A DNA stretch of 64,000 nt from Pandoraea aquatica (GCF_902459565.1 NZ_CABPSN010000011.1:112888-176887); one strand, 5' to 3'. Shown: positions 27,535 through 37,030, numbered from the stretch's first letter. Notes: generated from the sequence alone by a model not told the origin. Numbers and translations are program-made.

Positions 27535-28860
27535 TCAGAAATTCACGCCAAAGAACGTTTCCAGATGGTAGGCAACGTGGTCGAGCATGGCTTTCGATAG
27601 CCCCGGATAGACACCAAGCCAGAACGTGTTGTTCATGACAATGTCGGTGTTCGTCAACTCGCCGGAGACTCGATAGTGCTGGTTTTGCATATAGGGCTGG
27701 CGAGTCAGGTTGCCGGCAAACAGCAGGCGCGTGCCGATCTTCTCCTGATCCAGGTAACGCAGCAGTTCGACGCGCTGCACATTGGCCGCATCACTCAGCG
27801 TAATCGGATAGCCGAACCAGGACGGATCGCTATTTTCAGTGGCCTTGGGCAGGATCAGAAATTCCTCGCATCCGGCGAGCTTTTCGGTCAGATACTGGAA
27901 ATTGTCCTTACGCGCCTGGATGAAGCCGTCGAGCTTGTCCATTTGTGCCAGCGCGCATGCCGCCTGCATGTCGGTGATCTTCAGGTTGTACCCGAGATGC
28001 GAGTAGGTGTACTTGTGATCGTAGCCTTCGGGCAAATTGCCGAGTTTCCAGCAGAAGCGTTTTCCGCAGGTGTTGTCCTTGCCCGGTGGGCAGTAGCAAT
28101 CGCGGCCCCAGTCGCGGAACGATTCGATGATCTGCTTGAGTTCGTAATCGTTGGTAAATACCGCGCCGCCTTCGCCCATCGTAATGTGATGGGCCGGGTA
28201 GAAACTCAGAGTGCCGATATCGCCGAACGTGCCCACGAGCTTGCCGTCGTAGCGCGAACCCAAGGCGTCACAACAATCTTCGATCAGCCAAAGTCCGTGG
28301 CGATCGCAAATTTCCCGAACGACTTGTAGGTTGTACGGGTTGCCCAGCGTGTGTGCCAGCATGATGGCCTTGGTGCGCGGGCCAATGGCGGCTTCAATTT
28401 TTTCCGGCGCGATGTTGTAGGTCGGAATGTCGATGTCGACGAACACCGGGACAGCGCCGAACTGCAGGATCGGATTGACGGTCGTCGGGAATCCGGCCGC
28501 TACGCCAATGACTTCGTCTCCCTTGCCGATGGCTCGGCTGCCCAGCTTGGGCGACGTGAGGGCAGAGAACGCGAGCAGATTGGCGGAAGACCCGGAATTC
28601 GTGGTCAGCAAGTGCTTGACCCCCAGATACTGCGCCAGGCGTTTTTCGAAAACGTCGTTAAAACGGCCCGTGGTCAACCAGCCATCGAGCGACGCCTCCA
28701 CCATATTCTTGAGTTCGGCGCCGTCGATCACCTTCCCCGACGGCGGAATCATGGTCTGCCCGGGTTCGAATGCGGGCGGGGTGAGGGCGATCGACGCGTA
28801 TTCGTCGACCAGGGCTGCAATGTTTTCTCGCAGCTGTTGTTTGCGGGTGTCGTTGTTCAT
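27535..28860 (-). CDS. rfbH: RfbH/DdhC, CDP-4-keto-6-deoxy-D-glucose 3-dehydrase (E1)
   Basis: PMP-dependent iron-sulfur enzyme that removes the C-3 hydroxyl of CDP-4-keto-6-deoxy-D-glucose. The usual PLP lysine is replaced by His224 ([15 protein letters not shown]), the hallmark of E1. The [2Fe-2S] ligands fit the E1 spacing C-X57-C-X1-C-X7-C: Cys197, Cys255, Cys257 and Cys265. The length is 441 residues. E1 needs a ferredoxin-type reductase partner (E3, RfbI/DdhD/AscD), and none is encoded in this operon. The gene lies 7 bases downstream of rfbG. Confidence 0.94.
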   Translation of the reverse strand: MNNDTRKQQLRENIAALVDEYASIALTPPAFEPGQTMIPPSGKVIDGAELKNMVEASLDGWLTTGRFNDVFEKRLAQYLGVKHLLTTNSGSSANLLAFSALTSPKLGSRAIGKGDEVIGVAAGFPTTVNPILQFGAVPVFVDIDIPTYNIAPEKIEAAIGPRTKAIMLAHTLGNPYNLQVVREICDRHGLWLIEDCCDALGSRYDGKLVGTFGDIGTLSFYPAHHITMGEGGAVFTNDYELKQIIESFRDWGRDCYCPPGKDNTCGKRFCWKLGNLPEGYDHKYTYSHLGYNLKITDMQAACALAQMDKLDGFIQARKDNFQYLTEKLAGCEEFLILPKATENSDPSWFGYPITLSDAANVQRVELLRYLDQEKIGTRLLFAGNLTRQPYMQNQHYRVSGELTNTDIVMNNTFWLGVYPGLSKAMLDHVAYHLETFFGVNF

Positions 28861-28867
28861 TTGGGTT

Positions 28868-29938
28868 CTAGGGCGCGGGGCGCGCTTTTTCGAATGAGTC
28901 GATCTGCGAAAGTGTGACAGCGCGCATATCCGTTCCGGTATGCAGGGCTTTGTGCCACTCGCAGATTCGCGTTAGGGTCGTGCTGAGGTCCCAGCGTGGT
29001 GTCCAGTCGAGCAACGCCGCGGCCTTCGAGCAATCCAGCTTGAGGTAACGGGCCTCGTGATGAGTGGCGCCGGCTGTGTCGATCTCGTAGGTTGCGCCGT
29101 CGCCCCATTCGGAGACGAGGCGCTCCACGATCCATTGGACAGGCTTCGCGTCTGCGTCGGCCGGGCCGAAATTCCAGCCTTGCGCGAAAGCGCTCCCTTC
29201 GGAGAACAGGCGTTCGGCGAGTTGAAGATACCCGGACAACGGTTCGAGCACGTGCTGCCACGGCCGGATCGATTGGGGACTTCTGATCTGGACCGGACAT
29301 CCTGCTTCAATGGCTCGAATGATGTCGGGGACCAGGCGGTCCAGTGCCCAATCGCCGCCGCCGATCACGTTGCCCGCCCGTGCACTGGCGAGGCAGACCT
29401 GGGAAGTGTCGCCGAAGAACGAGTCCCGATAGGCCTGCGTGACCAGCTCGGCACAGCCTTTGCTGTTGCTATAAGGGTCGTGGCCGCCCATGGCGTCGGT
29501 TTCCCGGTATCCCCACACCCACTCGTGATTCTCGTAGCATTTGTCGCTCGTCACATTGACGACGGCCCGTACCGAAGGCGTTTTTCGGATGGCCTCAAAC
29601 AAATGCACCAGTCCCATGACGTTAGTCGAGTACGTCTCCACGGGATTGGCGTATGAATACCGCACCAACGGCTGTGCCGCCAAATGAAAGACGATCTCGG
29701 GCTGAGCCGCCTGCATTGCAGCATCGAGCGCAGCCGGGTCTCTGATGTCGCCGAAAATCGAGGTCATGCCGGTGCTGACTTCGGCGACGTCAAACAAACT
29801 GGGATCTGTGGCGGGCGGGAGCGCGTAGCCGGTCAGGATCGCACCTGAGCGCTGCAGCCAGAGCGCCAGCCAGCTTCCTTTGAAGCCGGTGTGTCCGGTC
29901 AGGAAAACGCGCTTGCCTTGCCAGAAAGCGGGTTTCAT
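28868..29938 (-). CDS. rfbG: RfbG/DdhB, CDP-glucose 4,6-dehydratase
   Basis: NAD-dependent SDR enzyme that turns CDP-glucose into CDP-4-keto-6-deoxyglucose. It carries [19 protein letters not shown] (nucleotide loop), [20 protein letters not shown] and [13 protein letters not shown], with the catalytic Tyr/Lys in [11 protein letters not shown]. The length is 356 residues. I chose the ATG at 29938, which overlaps the rfbF stop as ATGA; an ATG two codons upstream is the alternative. Confidence 0.93.
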   Translation of the reverse strand: MKPAFWQGKRVFLTGHTGFKGSWLALWLQRSGAILTGYALPPATDPSLFDVAEVSTGMTSIFGDIRDPAALDAAMQAAQPEIVFHLAAQPLVRYSYANPVETYSTNVMGLVHLFEAIRKTPSVRAVVNVTSDKCYENHEWVWGYRETDAMGGHDPYSNSKGCAELVTQAYRDSFFGDTSQVCLASARAGNVIGGGDWALDRLVPDIIRAIEAGCPVQIRSPQSIRPWQHVLEPLSGYLQLAERLFSEGSAFAQGWNFGPADADAKPVQWIVERLVSEWGDGATYEIDTAGATHHEARYLKLDCSKAAALLDWTPRWDLSTTLTRICEWHKALHTGTDMRAVTLSQIDSFEKARPAP

Positions 29939-30708
29939 TCCCACACCTTCCAGGGGGCGCTACCGGAGGCCCACAAGGCCTCGAGATGCGTTTTGTCGCG
30001 AAGCGTATCCATCGGTTGCCAAAAGCCTTCATGCGCGAATGCGGCCAATTCGTTGCGCGCTGCAAGGATTTCCAGTGGTCTTTGTTCCCAAATTGTGTCG
30101 TCCCCGTCAATGAGGTCGATCACTTTCGGTGACAATACAAAGAAGCCGCCATTGATCAGGCCGCCATCGCCTTTGGGTTTTTCCTTGAACGTTGAAACCC
30201 TGTCGTCGTGAATATCCAGTGCGCCAAAGCGACCCGGGGGGTAGGTCGCGGTGAGGGTCGCCAGAACCTTCTGTTCCTTGTGAAAGGCGACCAGACGTCC
30301 GATGTCGACATCGCTCACGCCATCGCCATAGGTGAAGCAAAACGCGTCGTCGCTTTCGACATATTCCCGAACGCGCCGCAAGCGCCCGCCGGTCATCGTG
30401 GCTTCGCCAGTATCGACCAGGGTGACGCGCCACGGCTCGGCATAACGCTGATGGACTTCCATTCGGTTGTTCGACATATCGAACGTGACGTCCGACATGT
30501 GAAGGAAGTAGTTGGCGAAGTACTCTTTGATGACGTAGCCTCGATAGCCGCAGCAAATAATGAAGTCGTTAATCCCGTAATGGGAATAGATTTTCATGAT
30601 ATGCCACAGAATCGGCTTGCCTCCGACTTCAACCATGGGTTTGGGGCGCACGGAGGTTTCCTCGCTGATGCGTGTACCCAGGCCGCCCGCAAGAATCACT
30701 GCTTTCAT
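29935..30708 (-). CDS. rfbF: RfbF/DdhA, glucose-1-phosphate cytidylyltransferase
   Basis: Makes CDP-glucose from CTP and glucose-1-phosphate, the entry step to CDP-linked dideoxy sugars. The 257 residues equal the usual length. The nucleotidyltransferase signature [18 protein letters not shown] is at the N-terminus, then [19 protein letters not shown] and the metal site [10 protein letters not shown]. The ATG at 30708 is preceded by CAGGAAACA; a further in-frame ATG ten codons upstream is not needed. It is the first gene of the nine-gene operon. Confidence 0.93.
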   Translation of the reverse strand: MKAVILAGGLGTRISEETSVRPKPMVEVGGKPILWHIMKIYSHYGINDFIICCGYRGYVIKEYFANYFLHMSDVTFDMSNNRMEVHQRYAEPWRVTLVDTGEATMTGGRLRRVREYVESDDAFCFTYGDGVSDVDIGRLVAFHKEQKVLATLTATYPPGRFGALDIHDDRVSTFKEKPKGDGGLINGGFFVLSPKVIDLIDGDDTIWEQRPLEILAARNELAAFAHEGFWQPMDTLRDKTHLEALWASGSAPWKVWE

Positions 30709-30821
30709 CGTTGTTTCCTGATGCGATAGGAGGGGCAATCCCCCGCAGCTCAGGTCTTGCCCGATTTCAGACGGGAAAGCCAGTCGTCGGATGGCGGCGC
30801 GAGGGAGAAAGTTAGCTCGCG

Positions 30822-30827
30822 ATTATA
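30822..30827 (-). promoter_or_regulatory. Candidate -10 box for the sugar operon
   Basis: Minus-strand TATAAT lies 114 bases upstream of rfbF, just past the mscL terminator. No good -35 hexamer is seen; the expected place overlaps the terminator's T tract. Confidence 0.35.
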
Positions 30828-30840
30828 TTGCAAAGAACAC

Positions 30841-30867
30841 AAAAAGCCCCCGATTGACGGGGGCTGA
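30841..30867 (-). terminator. Intrinsic terminator of mscL
   Basis: On the minus strand the stem AGCCCCCG / CGGGGGCT, with a five-base loop, is followed by TTTTT, 17 bases after the mscL stop. It separates mscL from the sugar operon on the same strand. Confidence 0.8.
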
Positions 30868-30883
30868 GGGGGCAAAGTGGGTC

Positions 30884-31330
30884 TTAGCCGTTCTGCTTCT
30901 TGAGGCTGTCGCGTATTTCGCGCAGCAAAACAATGTCTTCCGGGGTCGCTGCCGGGGCGGCCGGCGCTTCCGGTTCCGGACGCTTCAGTCGGTTGATCTG
31001 CTTGACCATCATGAAGATGATGAATGCCAGAATCAGGAAGTTCAGGGCTACGGTAATGAAGTTACCGTAGCCGAACACGGCCACACCGGCCTTGGTCAGG
31101 TCGGCGTAGGACGTGGGGTTGCCTTTGAAGTCTGGCGGGATGGTGCCGAGCAGGATGAATTTGCTCGAGAAGTCCAGTCCGCCGAAGATCGCGCCGACGA
31201 TCGGCATGATCAGGTCTTTGACGACCGAATCGACGATCTTGCCGAAGGCCCCGCCGATGATCACACCGACGGCGAGATCGATCACATTGCCTTTGACGGC
31301 AAATTCCTTGAATTCCGACATGAAGCTCAT
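30884..31330 (-). CDS. mscL: MscL, large-conductance mechanosensitive channel
   Basis: Homopentameric inner-membrane channel that opens under hypo-osmotic stress. The 148-residue protein has the diagnostic first helix ([24 protein letters not shown]), a periplasmic loop, a second helix ([19 protein letters not shown]) and a C-terminal charged bundle ([14 protein letters not shown]). The start could be 31330 or the in-frame ATG three codons later (MSEFKEF), which is the commoner N-terminus. Confidence 0.94.
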   Translation of the reverse strand: MSFMSEFKEFAVKGNVIDLAVGVIIGGAFGKIVDSVVKDLIMPIVGAIFGGLDFSSKFILLGTIPPDFKGNPTSYADLTKAGVAVFGYGNFITVALNFLILAFIIFMMVKQINRLKRPEPEAPAAPAATPEDIVLLREIRDSLKKQNG

Positions 31331-31490
31331 GCCATTCCTCCGCTATTTGAATGAGTGGCCGGGGGGAGCATCGCTGTCGCGCACGATGTCACCGGGGCGA
31401 GACAAGGAAAATGATGACTAAATGTCGTGCACGCGTCAACGAAAGCGGCGATCATAGCGGTTCTCGAGCAGCATCCCAAAAGCGAAACCC

Positions 31491-31511
31491 CGGGTGGGCG
31501 GTAGCCACCCG
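31491..31511. repeat. Perfect inverted repeat between mscL and petA
   Basis: CGGGTGG / CCACCCG with a 7-base spacer lies in the 315-base gap between the divergent genes mscL and petA. It has no T tract. It could be a protein-binding site or simply a hairpin; the gap otherwise contains only the petA promoter candidate. Confidence 0.4.
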
Positions 31512-31572
31512 CAGGGTACGTTAATCCTTTGAAAATACGCGAAAACCACTAGGAGACTGAGGCGTTTTGCCG

Positions 31573-31602
31573 TTGTTTCAGGCATTTACGCTCGCGTATG
31601 AT
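31573..31602 (+). promoter_or_regulatory. Candidate promoter of petABC
   Basis: TTGTTT (31573-31578) and TATGAT (31597-31602) are separated by 18 bases, with a predicted start near 31609, about 37 bases before petA. Confidence 0.45.
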
Positions 31603-31645
31603 TTAAGGTTGACGGAAATACAAATTCAACCGTGTGGGGCTTGTG

Positions 31646-32260
31646 ATGAGTAACAATCAGAAACGTGCCGTCGACAGCAACCGCCGGAACCTTTTGATTG
31701 CAACGTCCGTAGCTGGAGGCGTAGGCGGCGTTGCAACCTTGGTTCCTTTCGTCAGTTCCCTCGAACCGTCGGAGCGCGCCAAGGCTGGCGGAGCGCCCGT
31801 CGAAGCCGATATCAGCGGGTTGCGGCCCGGTGAGAAGATGACGGTCGCCTGGCGCGGCCTTCCCGTGTGGATCGTACGCCGCACGCCCGACGAAATGGCT
31901 TCGCTGTCCAAAGTGACCGCCGAACTGGCCGATCCGGACTCCAAGGAAACGTTTTCCTTTCCGATGCCGGATTACGCCAAGAACGAGTTCCGCACGCGCG
32001 TCGAGCATAAGGATCTGCTCGTCGTCATCGGCGTCTGTACTCACCTCGGCTGCATCCCTTCCGGCCCCTACGTGGCGAATACCATTCCGGCCCTTGGCCA
32101 GGACCCGGGCTTCCTTTGCCCGTGCCATGGTTCGACCTACGATATGTCTGGCCGTGTTTTCAAGAACAAGCCGGCGCCAAAGAATCTCGACGTTCCTCGT
32201 TTCATGTTCCTGAGCGACAGCAAGATCGTGATCGGTAAAGACGAAAAAGGAGAAGCGTAA
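31646..32260 (+). CDS. petA: PetA, Rieske iron-sulfur subunit of cytochrome bc1
   Basis: Carries the [2Fe-2S] centre that takes electrons from ubiquinol to cytochrome c1. The cluster-binding boxes are CTHLGCIPSG and CPCHGSTYDMSG. The N-terminus has a twin-arginine motif (SNRRNLLIATSVAGGVGG) before a single membrane helix, so it is probably exported by the Tat system encoded nearby. The ATG at 31646 is used; two in-frame GTG codons lie just upstream. The length is 204 residues. petB starts directly after the stop. Confidence 0.94.
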   Translation: MSNNQKRAVDSNRRNLLIATSVAGGVGGVATLVPFVSSLEPSERAKAGGAPVEADISGLRPGEKMTVAWRGLPVWIVRRTPDEMASLSKVTAELADPDSKETFSFPMPDYAKNEFRTRVEHKDLLVVIGVCTHLGCIPSGPYVANTIPALGQDPGFLCPCHGSTYDMSGRVFKNKPAPKNLDVPRFMFLSDSKIVIGKDEKGEA

Positions 32261-33646
32261 ATGGCCGCCGACAAACAAGTCGACACGACGGGCTTGCTGG
32301 GCTGGATCGACCGCCGGTTTCCGCTCACGCAGCTCTGGAAAGACCACGCATCCGAGTATTACGCGCCCAAGAACTTCAATTTCTGGTACTTCTTCGGCTC
32401 GCTGGCCATGCTGGTGCTGGTGATCCAGATCCTCACCGGCATCTTCCTGGTGATGAACTACAAGCCCGACGCCAATCTCGCGTTCGCGTCGGTCGAGTAC
32501 ATCATGCGTGAAGTGCCGTGGGGCTGGCTCATCCGCTACATGCATTCGACGGGCGCCTCGATGTTCTTCGTCGTGGTGTATCTGCACATGTTCCGCGGGC
32601 TGCTCTACGGCTCGTACCGTAAGCCGCGCGAGCTGGTCTGGGTGTTCGGCTGCCTGATCTTCCTGTGCCTGATGGCCGAGGCGTTCATGGGCTACCTGCT
32701 GCCGTGGGGCCAGATGTCCTACTGGGGCGCACAGGTGATCGTGAACCTGTTCTCGGCGATTCCGTTCATCGGTCCGGACCTGTCGCTGTGGATTCGCGGC
32801 GACTACGTGGTGTCAGACGCCACGCTCAACCGCTTCTTCGCGTTCCACGTGATTGCGATTCCGCTGGTGCTCATCGGGCTGATCGTCGCGCACATCATTG
32901 CGTTGCACGAAGTTGGGTCGAACAACCCGGACGGCATCGAAATCAAGGACAAGAAGGACGCCAACGGCCGTCCGCTCGACGGCATTCCGTTCCATCCGTA
33001 CTACACGGTCCACGACATCATGGGCGTGGGCGTGTTCCTGATGGTCTTCTCGGCGATCGTGTTCTTCGCGCCGACGATGGGCGGCTACTTCCTGGAAGCG
33101 AACAACTTCATCCCGTCGGACCCTCTCAAGACGCCGCCGCACATCGCACCGGTGTGGTATTTCACGCCGTTCTATTCGATGCTGCGCGCCACGACCGACG
33201 ACTTCAAGCATTTGCTGATGGGCGTGGCGGTGCTGGTCACGGCGGTCTGGTGGGTCAAGGGCAAGGCGGCGGTGACCACCAAGGTGGCCGCATCGGGCGG
33301 CGTGGTGTTGTTGCTGCTGGCGATGTACCTGACCGAGGCGAAGTTCTGGGGCGTGGTGGTGATGGGCGGCGCGGTGGTGACGCTGTTCTTCCTGCCGTGG
33401 CTCGACCATAGCCCGGTGAAGTCGATTCGTTACCGTCCGGGATTCCATAAGGTGTTGCTGGGTATTCTCGTCGTTGTTTTTGCGGTGCTGGGGTATCTGG
33501 GGATCCAGGAACCGACGCCCGTGAAGACGGCTATTTCGCAGGTTGGTGCGCTGTATTACTTCGGATTCTTCTGGCTGATGCCGCTGTGGAGCAAGCGCGG
33601 CACCTTCAAGCCGGTGCCGGAGCGCGTGACCTTCGCGGCGCACTGA
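32261..33646 (+). CDS. petB: PetB, cytochrome b subunit of cytochrome bc1
   Basis: Membrane subunit with the two b hemes and both quinone sites. The 461-residue protein contains the heme-ligand helix region WGWLIRYMHSTGASMFFVV, LLPWGQMSYWGAQV and the Qo-site variant ofPEWY seen as PVWYFTPFYSMLRA. It is full-length, uniting the b6-like and subunit IV-like halves, plus a C-terminal hydrophobic extension typical of betaproteobacteria. Confidence 0.95.
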   Translation: MAADKQVDTTGLLGWIDRRFPLTQLWKDHASEYYAPKNFNFWYFFGSLAMLVLVIQILTGIFLVMNYKPDANLAFASVEYIMREVPWGWLIRYMHSTGASMFFVVVYLHMFRGLLYGSYRKPRELVWVFGCLIFLCLMAEAFMGYLLPWGQMSYWGAQVIVNLFSAIPFIGPDLSLWIRGDYVVSDATLNRFFAFHVIAIPLVLIGLIVAHIIALHEVGSNNPDGIEIKDKKDANGRPLDGIPFHPYYTVHDIMGVGVFLMVFSAIVFFAPTMGGYFLEANNFIPSDPLKTPPHIAPVWYFTPFYSMLRATTDDFKHLLMGVAVLVTAVWWVKGKAAVTTKVAASGGVVLLLLAMYLTEAKFWGVVVMGGAVVTLFFLPWLDHSPVKSIRYRPGFHKVLLGILVVVFAVLGYLGIQEPTPVKTAISQVGALYYFGFFWLMPLWSKRGTFKPVPERVTFAAH

Positions 33647-33677
33647 GCGCACTCAAACGACGACTAGGGATATCAAG

Positions 33678-34397
33678 ATGAGAAAACTGTTGCTTATCCT
33701 GGCGCTTCTGAGTGGCTTCACGGCGCCGGCTTTGGCTGAAGAGGGTGGGCCGCTGGACACGGCGCCCAACCGGATCGACGATCTGGCGTCGCTGCAGCGG
33801 GGCGCCAAGATGTTTGTGAACTACTGCCTGAACTGCCACTCGGCGGCGTCGATGCGGTATTCGCGGCTCAAGGATCTGGGCTTATCGGACGTGGAGATCA
33901 AGAACAATCTGCTCTTCACGACCGACAAGATCGGCGAGACGATGACCGTCGCCATGCGCACGGCGGACGCCAAGGAGTGGTTCGGCTCGGCCCCGCCCGA
34001 CCTGTCGGTCGAGGCCCGCGCCAAGGGCACGGACTGGCTGTACACCTACTTGCGTACCTTCTACCGGGACGATTCCCGTCCGACCGGTTGGAATAACGTC
34101 GCGTTCCCTAATGTGGGCATGCCGAACCCGTTCTGGCAGTTGCAGGGACAGCGGGGGCTGAAGCACGTGGAGGGGGCGGAACATGGTCCGGCGCAGTTCG
34201 TGCAGATCACTCAAGGGACGATGAAGCCAGTGGAATTTGATTCTGCTATGGCGGATTTGGTATCTTATCTGGATTGGATGTCGGAGCCGGCGCAACGGAC
34301 GCGTCGGCAGTTGGGTGTCTGGGTTCTTTTGTTCCTTGGACTCTTTACGGTACTTGCCTGGCGCCTGAATTCGGCCTATTGGAAGGACGTGAAGTAA
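33678..34397 (+). CDS. petC: PetC, cytochrome c1 subunit
   Basis: Heme c subunit that passes electrons to soluble cytochrome c. A signal peptide (LLLILALLSGFTAPALA) precedes the mature protein. The heme site is YCLNCHSAASMRYSRL, and the C-terminal anchor helix is GVWVLLFLGLFTVLAWRL. The sixth heme ligand Met is probably in GMPNPFWQLQG or nearby. The length is 239 residues. Confidence 0.94.
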   Translation: MRKLLLILALLSGFTAPALAEEGGPLDTAPNRIDDLASLQRGAKMFVNYCLNCHSAASMRYSRLKDLGLSDVEIKNNLLFTTDKIGETMTVAMRTADAKEWFGSAPPDLSVEARAKGTDWLYTYLRTFYRDDSRPTGWNNVAFPNVGMPNPFWQLQGQRGLKHVEGAEHGPAQFVQITQGTMKPVEFDSAMADLVSYLDWMSEPAQRTRRQLGVWVLLFLGLFTVLAWRLNSAYWKDVK

Positions 34398-34410
34398 AAT
34401 AACGTCTGTA

Positions 34411-34465
34411 CGACGGGGCCAGGGTTTGGGAAGCTCGGTTTCCCGCCCCGGCCCCGTTGGTTTTT
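34411..34465 (+). terminator. Intrinsic terminator after petC
   Basis: A long GC-rich hairpin with outer stem ACGGGGCC / GGCCCCGT and an inner G/C-rich region is followed by TTGG then TTTTT, 14 bases after petC. The sspA ribosome site begins right behind the T tract, so it may also act as an attenuator. Confidence 0.7.
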
Positions 34466-34479
34466 AAGGAAGACGCGCT

Positions 34480-35091
34480 ATGATGGTTTTGTACTCGGGC
34501 ACGACGTGCCCCTTCTCCCAGCGTTGCCGGCTGGTTCTGTTCGAAAAGGGCATGGATTTCGAAATCCGTGACGTCGATCTGTTCAACAAGCCGGAAGACA
34601 TTGCGGTGATGAACCCGTACGGTCAGGTGCCGATTCTTGTCGAGCGCGACCTGATTCTGTACGAATCGAACATCATCAATGAGTACATTGACGAACGTTT
34701 CCCGCATCCGCAGCTGATGCCGGCTGATCCGGTGCAGCGTGCGCGTGCGCGTCTGTTCCTGTTCAACTTCGAGAAAGAGCTGTTCGTGCATGTGAGCGCG
34801 CTCGAGAACGAGAAGGGCAAGGCAGCGGAAAAGAATCACGAGAAGGCACGTTTGTCGATTCGCGATCGTCTGACGCAGCTTGCGCCGATTTTCGTGAAGA
34901 ACAAGTACATGTTGGGTGAGGAGTTCTCGATGCTCGACGTGGCGATTGCGCCGCTGCTGTGGCGTCTGGATCACTACGGCATTGAGCTGTCGAAGAACGC
35001 TGCACCGTTGATGAAGTATGCCGAGCGGATTTTCAGCCGTCCGGCGTACATTGAAGCACTGACGCCGTCCGAAAAGGTCATGCGTCGCTAA
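34480..35091 (+). CDS. sspA: SspA, stringent starvation protein A
   Basis: A GST-fold protein that binds RNA polymerase during starvation and stationary phase. The 203-residue protein has a thioredoxin-like N-terminal domain (LYSGTTCPFSQRCRLVLFEK), the GST cis-Pro block NPYGQVPILVERDLILYES and a helical C-terminal domain. The start follows TAAGGAAG. Catalytic GST activity is not expected for SspA. Confidence 0.93.
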   Translation: MMVLYSGTTCPFSQRCRLVLFEKGMDFEIRDVDLFNKPEDIAVMNPYGQVPILVERDLILYESNIINEYIDERFPHPQLMPADPVQRARARLFLFNFEKELFVHVSALENEKGKAAEKNHEKARLSIRDRLTQLAPIFVKNKYMLGEEFSMLDVAIAPLLWRLDHYGIELSKNAAPLMKYAERIFSRPAYIEALTPSEKVMRR

Positions 35092-35167
35092 TGTGTTGAC
35101 ATGCCCGCTGGCGAGGCTGGTTTGCCGGGAATGGCGAACGGGCTTCGCGGCGGGATAAGTTGGTTAT

Positions 35168-35629
35168 ATGCCTGAAACGTCTACCAAGCCTTATTTACTG
35201 CGCGCGCTGTACGAGTGGTGTACCGACAATGGGTACACGCCGTATCTGGCCGTGCATGTCGATGCCAGAACGCGTGTTCCGCGCGAGTTTGTGAAAGATG
35301 GCGAGATCGTGCTGAACATCAGCTTCGACGCCACGAGCGGATTGCAGATGGGCAACGACTGGATTGAATTCAGCGCCCGCTTTGGCGGCATCTCGCAGAA
35401 GGTGGAAGTGCAGGTGCCGAACGTGCTGGCGATTTATGCTCGCGAGAACGGTCAGGGTATGGCGTTCCCGGTCGACAAGCAGGCGTCTGCAGACGAGAGC
35501 CCCGAGCTGGAAGCGGTGCCGACGGTGCAGGAGCCGGAAGGCGACGATCCGGATCCGACGCGTCCCGGTGGCGGTAATGGCGCGGCTGGCGGCAACGCCG
35601 GACGTGCACACCTGAAGGTCGTGAAGTAA
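35168..35629 (+). CDS. sspB: SspB, ClpXP specificity-enhancing factor
   Basis: Adaptor that delivers ssrA-tagged proteins to ClpXP. The 153-residue protein has the globular SspB domain (PYLLRALYEWCTDNGYTPYL, IVLNISFDATSGLQMGND). An acidic, Gly-rich linker follows, and the C-terminal ClpX-binding tail ends AHLKVVK. It forms the usual pair with sspA. Two short GC hairpins follow at 35646-35671 and 35676-35699, without a T tract. Confidence 0.94.
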   Translation: MPETSTKPYLLRALYEWCTDNGYTPYLAVHVDARTRVPREFVKDGEIVLNISFDATSGLQMGNDWIEFSARFGGISQKVEVQVPNVLAIYARENGQGMAFPVDKQASADESPELEAVPTVQEPEGDDPDPTRPGGGNGAAGGNAGRAHLKVVK

Positions 35630-35748
35630 TTCGTGACGGCGGTGAGACGCGAGACTTTCGGGTGTCGCGTCGCGCTGCGAAATATCGAGCGATTTCGCAC
35701 TGACAGGTAGTCGCAGTGACCGACGAATCGGTTACAATACACGACTTC

Positions 35749-35824
<76 letters not shown>

Positions 35825-35843
35825 AACACCTTTCCAGGGAATT

Positions 35844-35903
35844 CCTCGGGAATCAAAAAAACCGTGATGGCTCTAAGCCTCACGGTTTTTTTGATTCCTG
35901 AGG
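35844..35903. terminator. Bidirectional terminator between tRNA-Thr and the porin gene
   Basis: A nearly perfect hairpin with about 24 paired bases on each side plus an inner GGCT / AGCC helix. A7 is in the left arm and T7 in the right. The core CCGTGA / TCACGG stem followed by seven Ts works on both strands, ending the tRNA transcript from the left and the porin transcript from the right. Confidence 0.85.
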
Positions 35904-35920
35904 TATCAGTACGTCCCCCC

Positions 35921-37030
35921 TCAAAACCGCGTCAGCACCCCCACACGCGTCAACATCTGACTCGGCCCGCTCGACGTGCCATTCGGTTCAATGACACCAC
36001 TAACCAGTGCCTGCGCGTTGGCATTCGTGCGCTGATACACCATCTCGGTATAGACCATCGTCCGTTTGGAAAACGAATAGGCCAGTAGTGCCGATATTTG
36101 GTGTGCGTGGTTGTTGTCGAGGTAGCCGTTCCCTTTCATGTACATGTAGTCGATGCCGGTTCGCCACTGAGGCGTCAGTGTGTATGCCAGCCCGATTTGA
36201 CCTTGAGCGATCGCACCACCGTTTGCCGTATTACGCACCGTGGTAATCAGCGCATTGACACCGAGCGAACCGAAGTCGTAACGCATGCCAACGCCCCAGT
36301 TCCTAATACCCACTTGCGGCATTCCGGCTTGCAAATACTTAACCTCGGTGTACGCCGCCCCCATTCCGAACGAACCACTTTCGTAATTCAGCCCCGCACT
36401 CACGGTATTCCCGCTACCTAACGCACCGGGCACACCACCGATCCCATAGAGCGCCCCGAAGCTCAGCCCGGCAAACGAAGGCGATTGATACTTGACCGAG
36501 TTCGAGACCGATTGCCCTGACATGCGGTCCCAGTCGAATTGGCTCGCATACGGCGGGTTGTACGGAAGCGCAATCTTTTGAAACGGACCTGCCCGGAAGT
36601 TGTAGATGCCGCCGACCGTCAGCGCGGCATCCGTGCGGCCGAAGAACAGCGCGTCGATCATGAAGTCGTACTGATTGCCGAAGCGCACCGTGCCGAAGCG
36701 TTCATTGCTGATGCCGATCCAAGCGTTGCGCCCAAAGATGCCCTTCGTCGGCGGCTGAATCGCTCCCGTCCCCACAGCAAACTGATTCACGAGATCGAAT
36801 TCGACATGCGTGCCACCACCCAATTCCTCCACACCGCGAATGCCGAGCATGTTCGGTGACTGAATGCCATCGTCGAATTTCAGGTTGTGACTGCCGCCCG
36901 AATTGCTGACGTAAGTGAGACCCGCGTCCATCACGCCATAAAGCGTCACGCCACTGCCGGACGCACCGTGGGCCTGCGAAACGATGCTACATAGCGCGAG
37001 TGCCGCGCCACCAAACGCAACTGCTTTCAT
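35921..37030 (-). CDS. Gram-negative porin (OmpC-type, 16-stranded)
   Basis: A 369-residue trimeric-porin family protein of the Burkholderiales type. The signal peptide is cut near SQAHGA, followed by SGVTLYGVMDAGLTYVSNSG, the standard first strand. Internal blocks include GRNAWIGISNERFGTVRFG, and the C-terminus ends in a final aromatic Phe (VGVLTRF) as required for BAM insertion. A GGAGACAAGGT ribosome site precedes the ATG. The gene lies 173 bases downstream of the aromatic operon on the same strand, so it may serve aromatic-acid uptake (inference). Confidence 0.9.
   Translation of the reverse strand: MKAVAFGGAALALCSIVSQAHGASGSGVTLYGVMDAGLTYVSNSGGSHNLKFDDGIQSPNMLGIRGVEELGGGTHVEFDLVNQFAVGTGAIQPPTKGIFGRNAWIGISNERFGTVRFGNQYDFMIDALFFGRTDAALTVGGIYNFRAGPFQKIALPYNPPYASQFDWDRMSGQSVSNSVKYQSPSFAGLSFGALYGIGGVPGALGSGNTVSAGLNYESGSFGMGAAYTEVKYLQAGMPQVGIRNWGVGMRYDFGSLGVNALITTVRNTANGGAIAQGQIGLAYTLTPQWRTGIDYMYMKGNGYLDNNHAHQISALLAYSFSKRTMVYTEMVYQRTNANAQALVSGVIEPNGTSSGPSQMLTRVGVLTRF

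Noticed and set aside
21737..30883. Integrative element or prophage carrying the gtr genes
   Set aside because: gtrABX clusters often come on phages, but no integrase, attachment-site repeats, phage genes or transposase are visible at either end.
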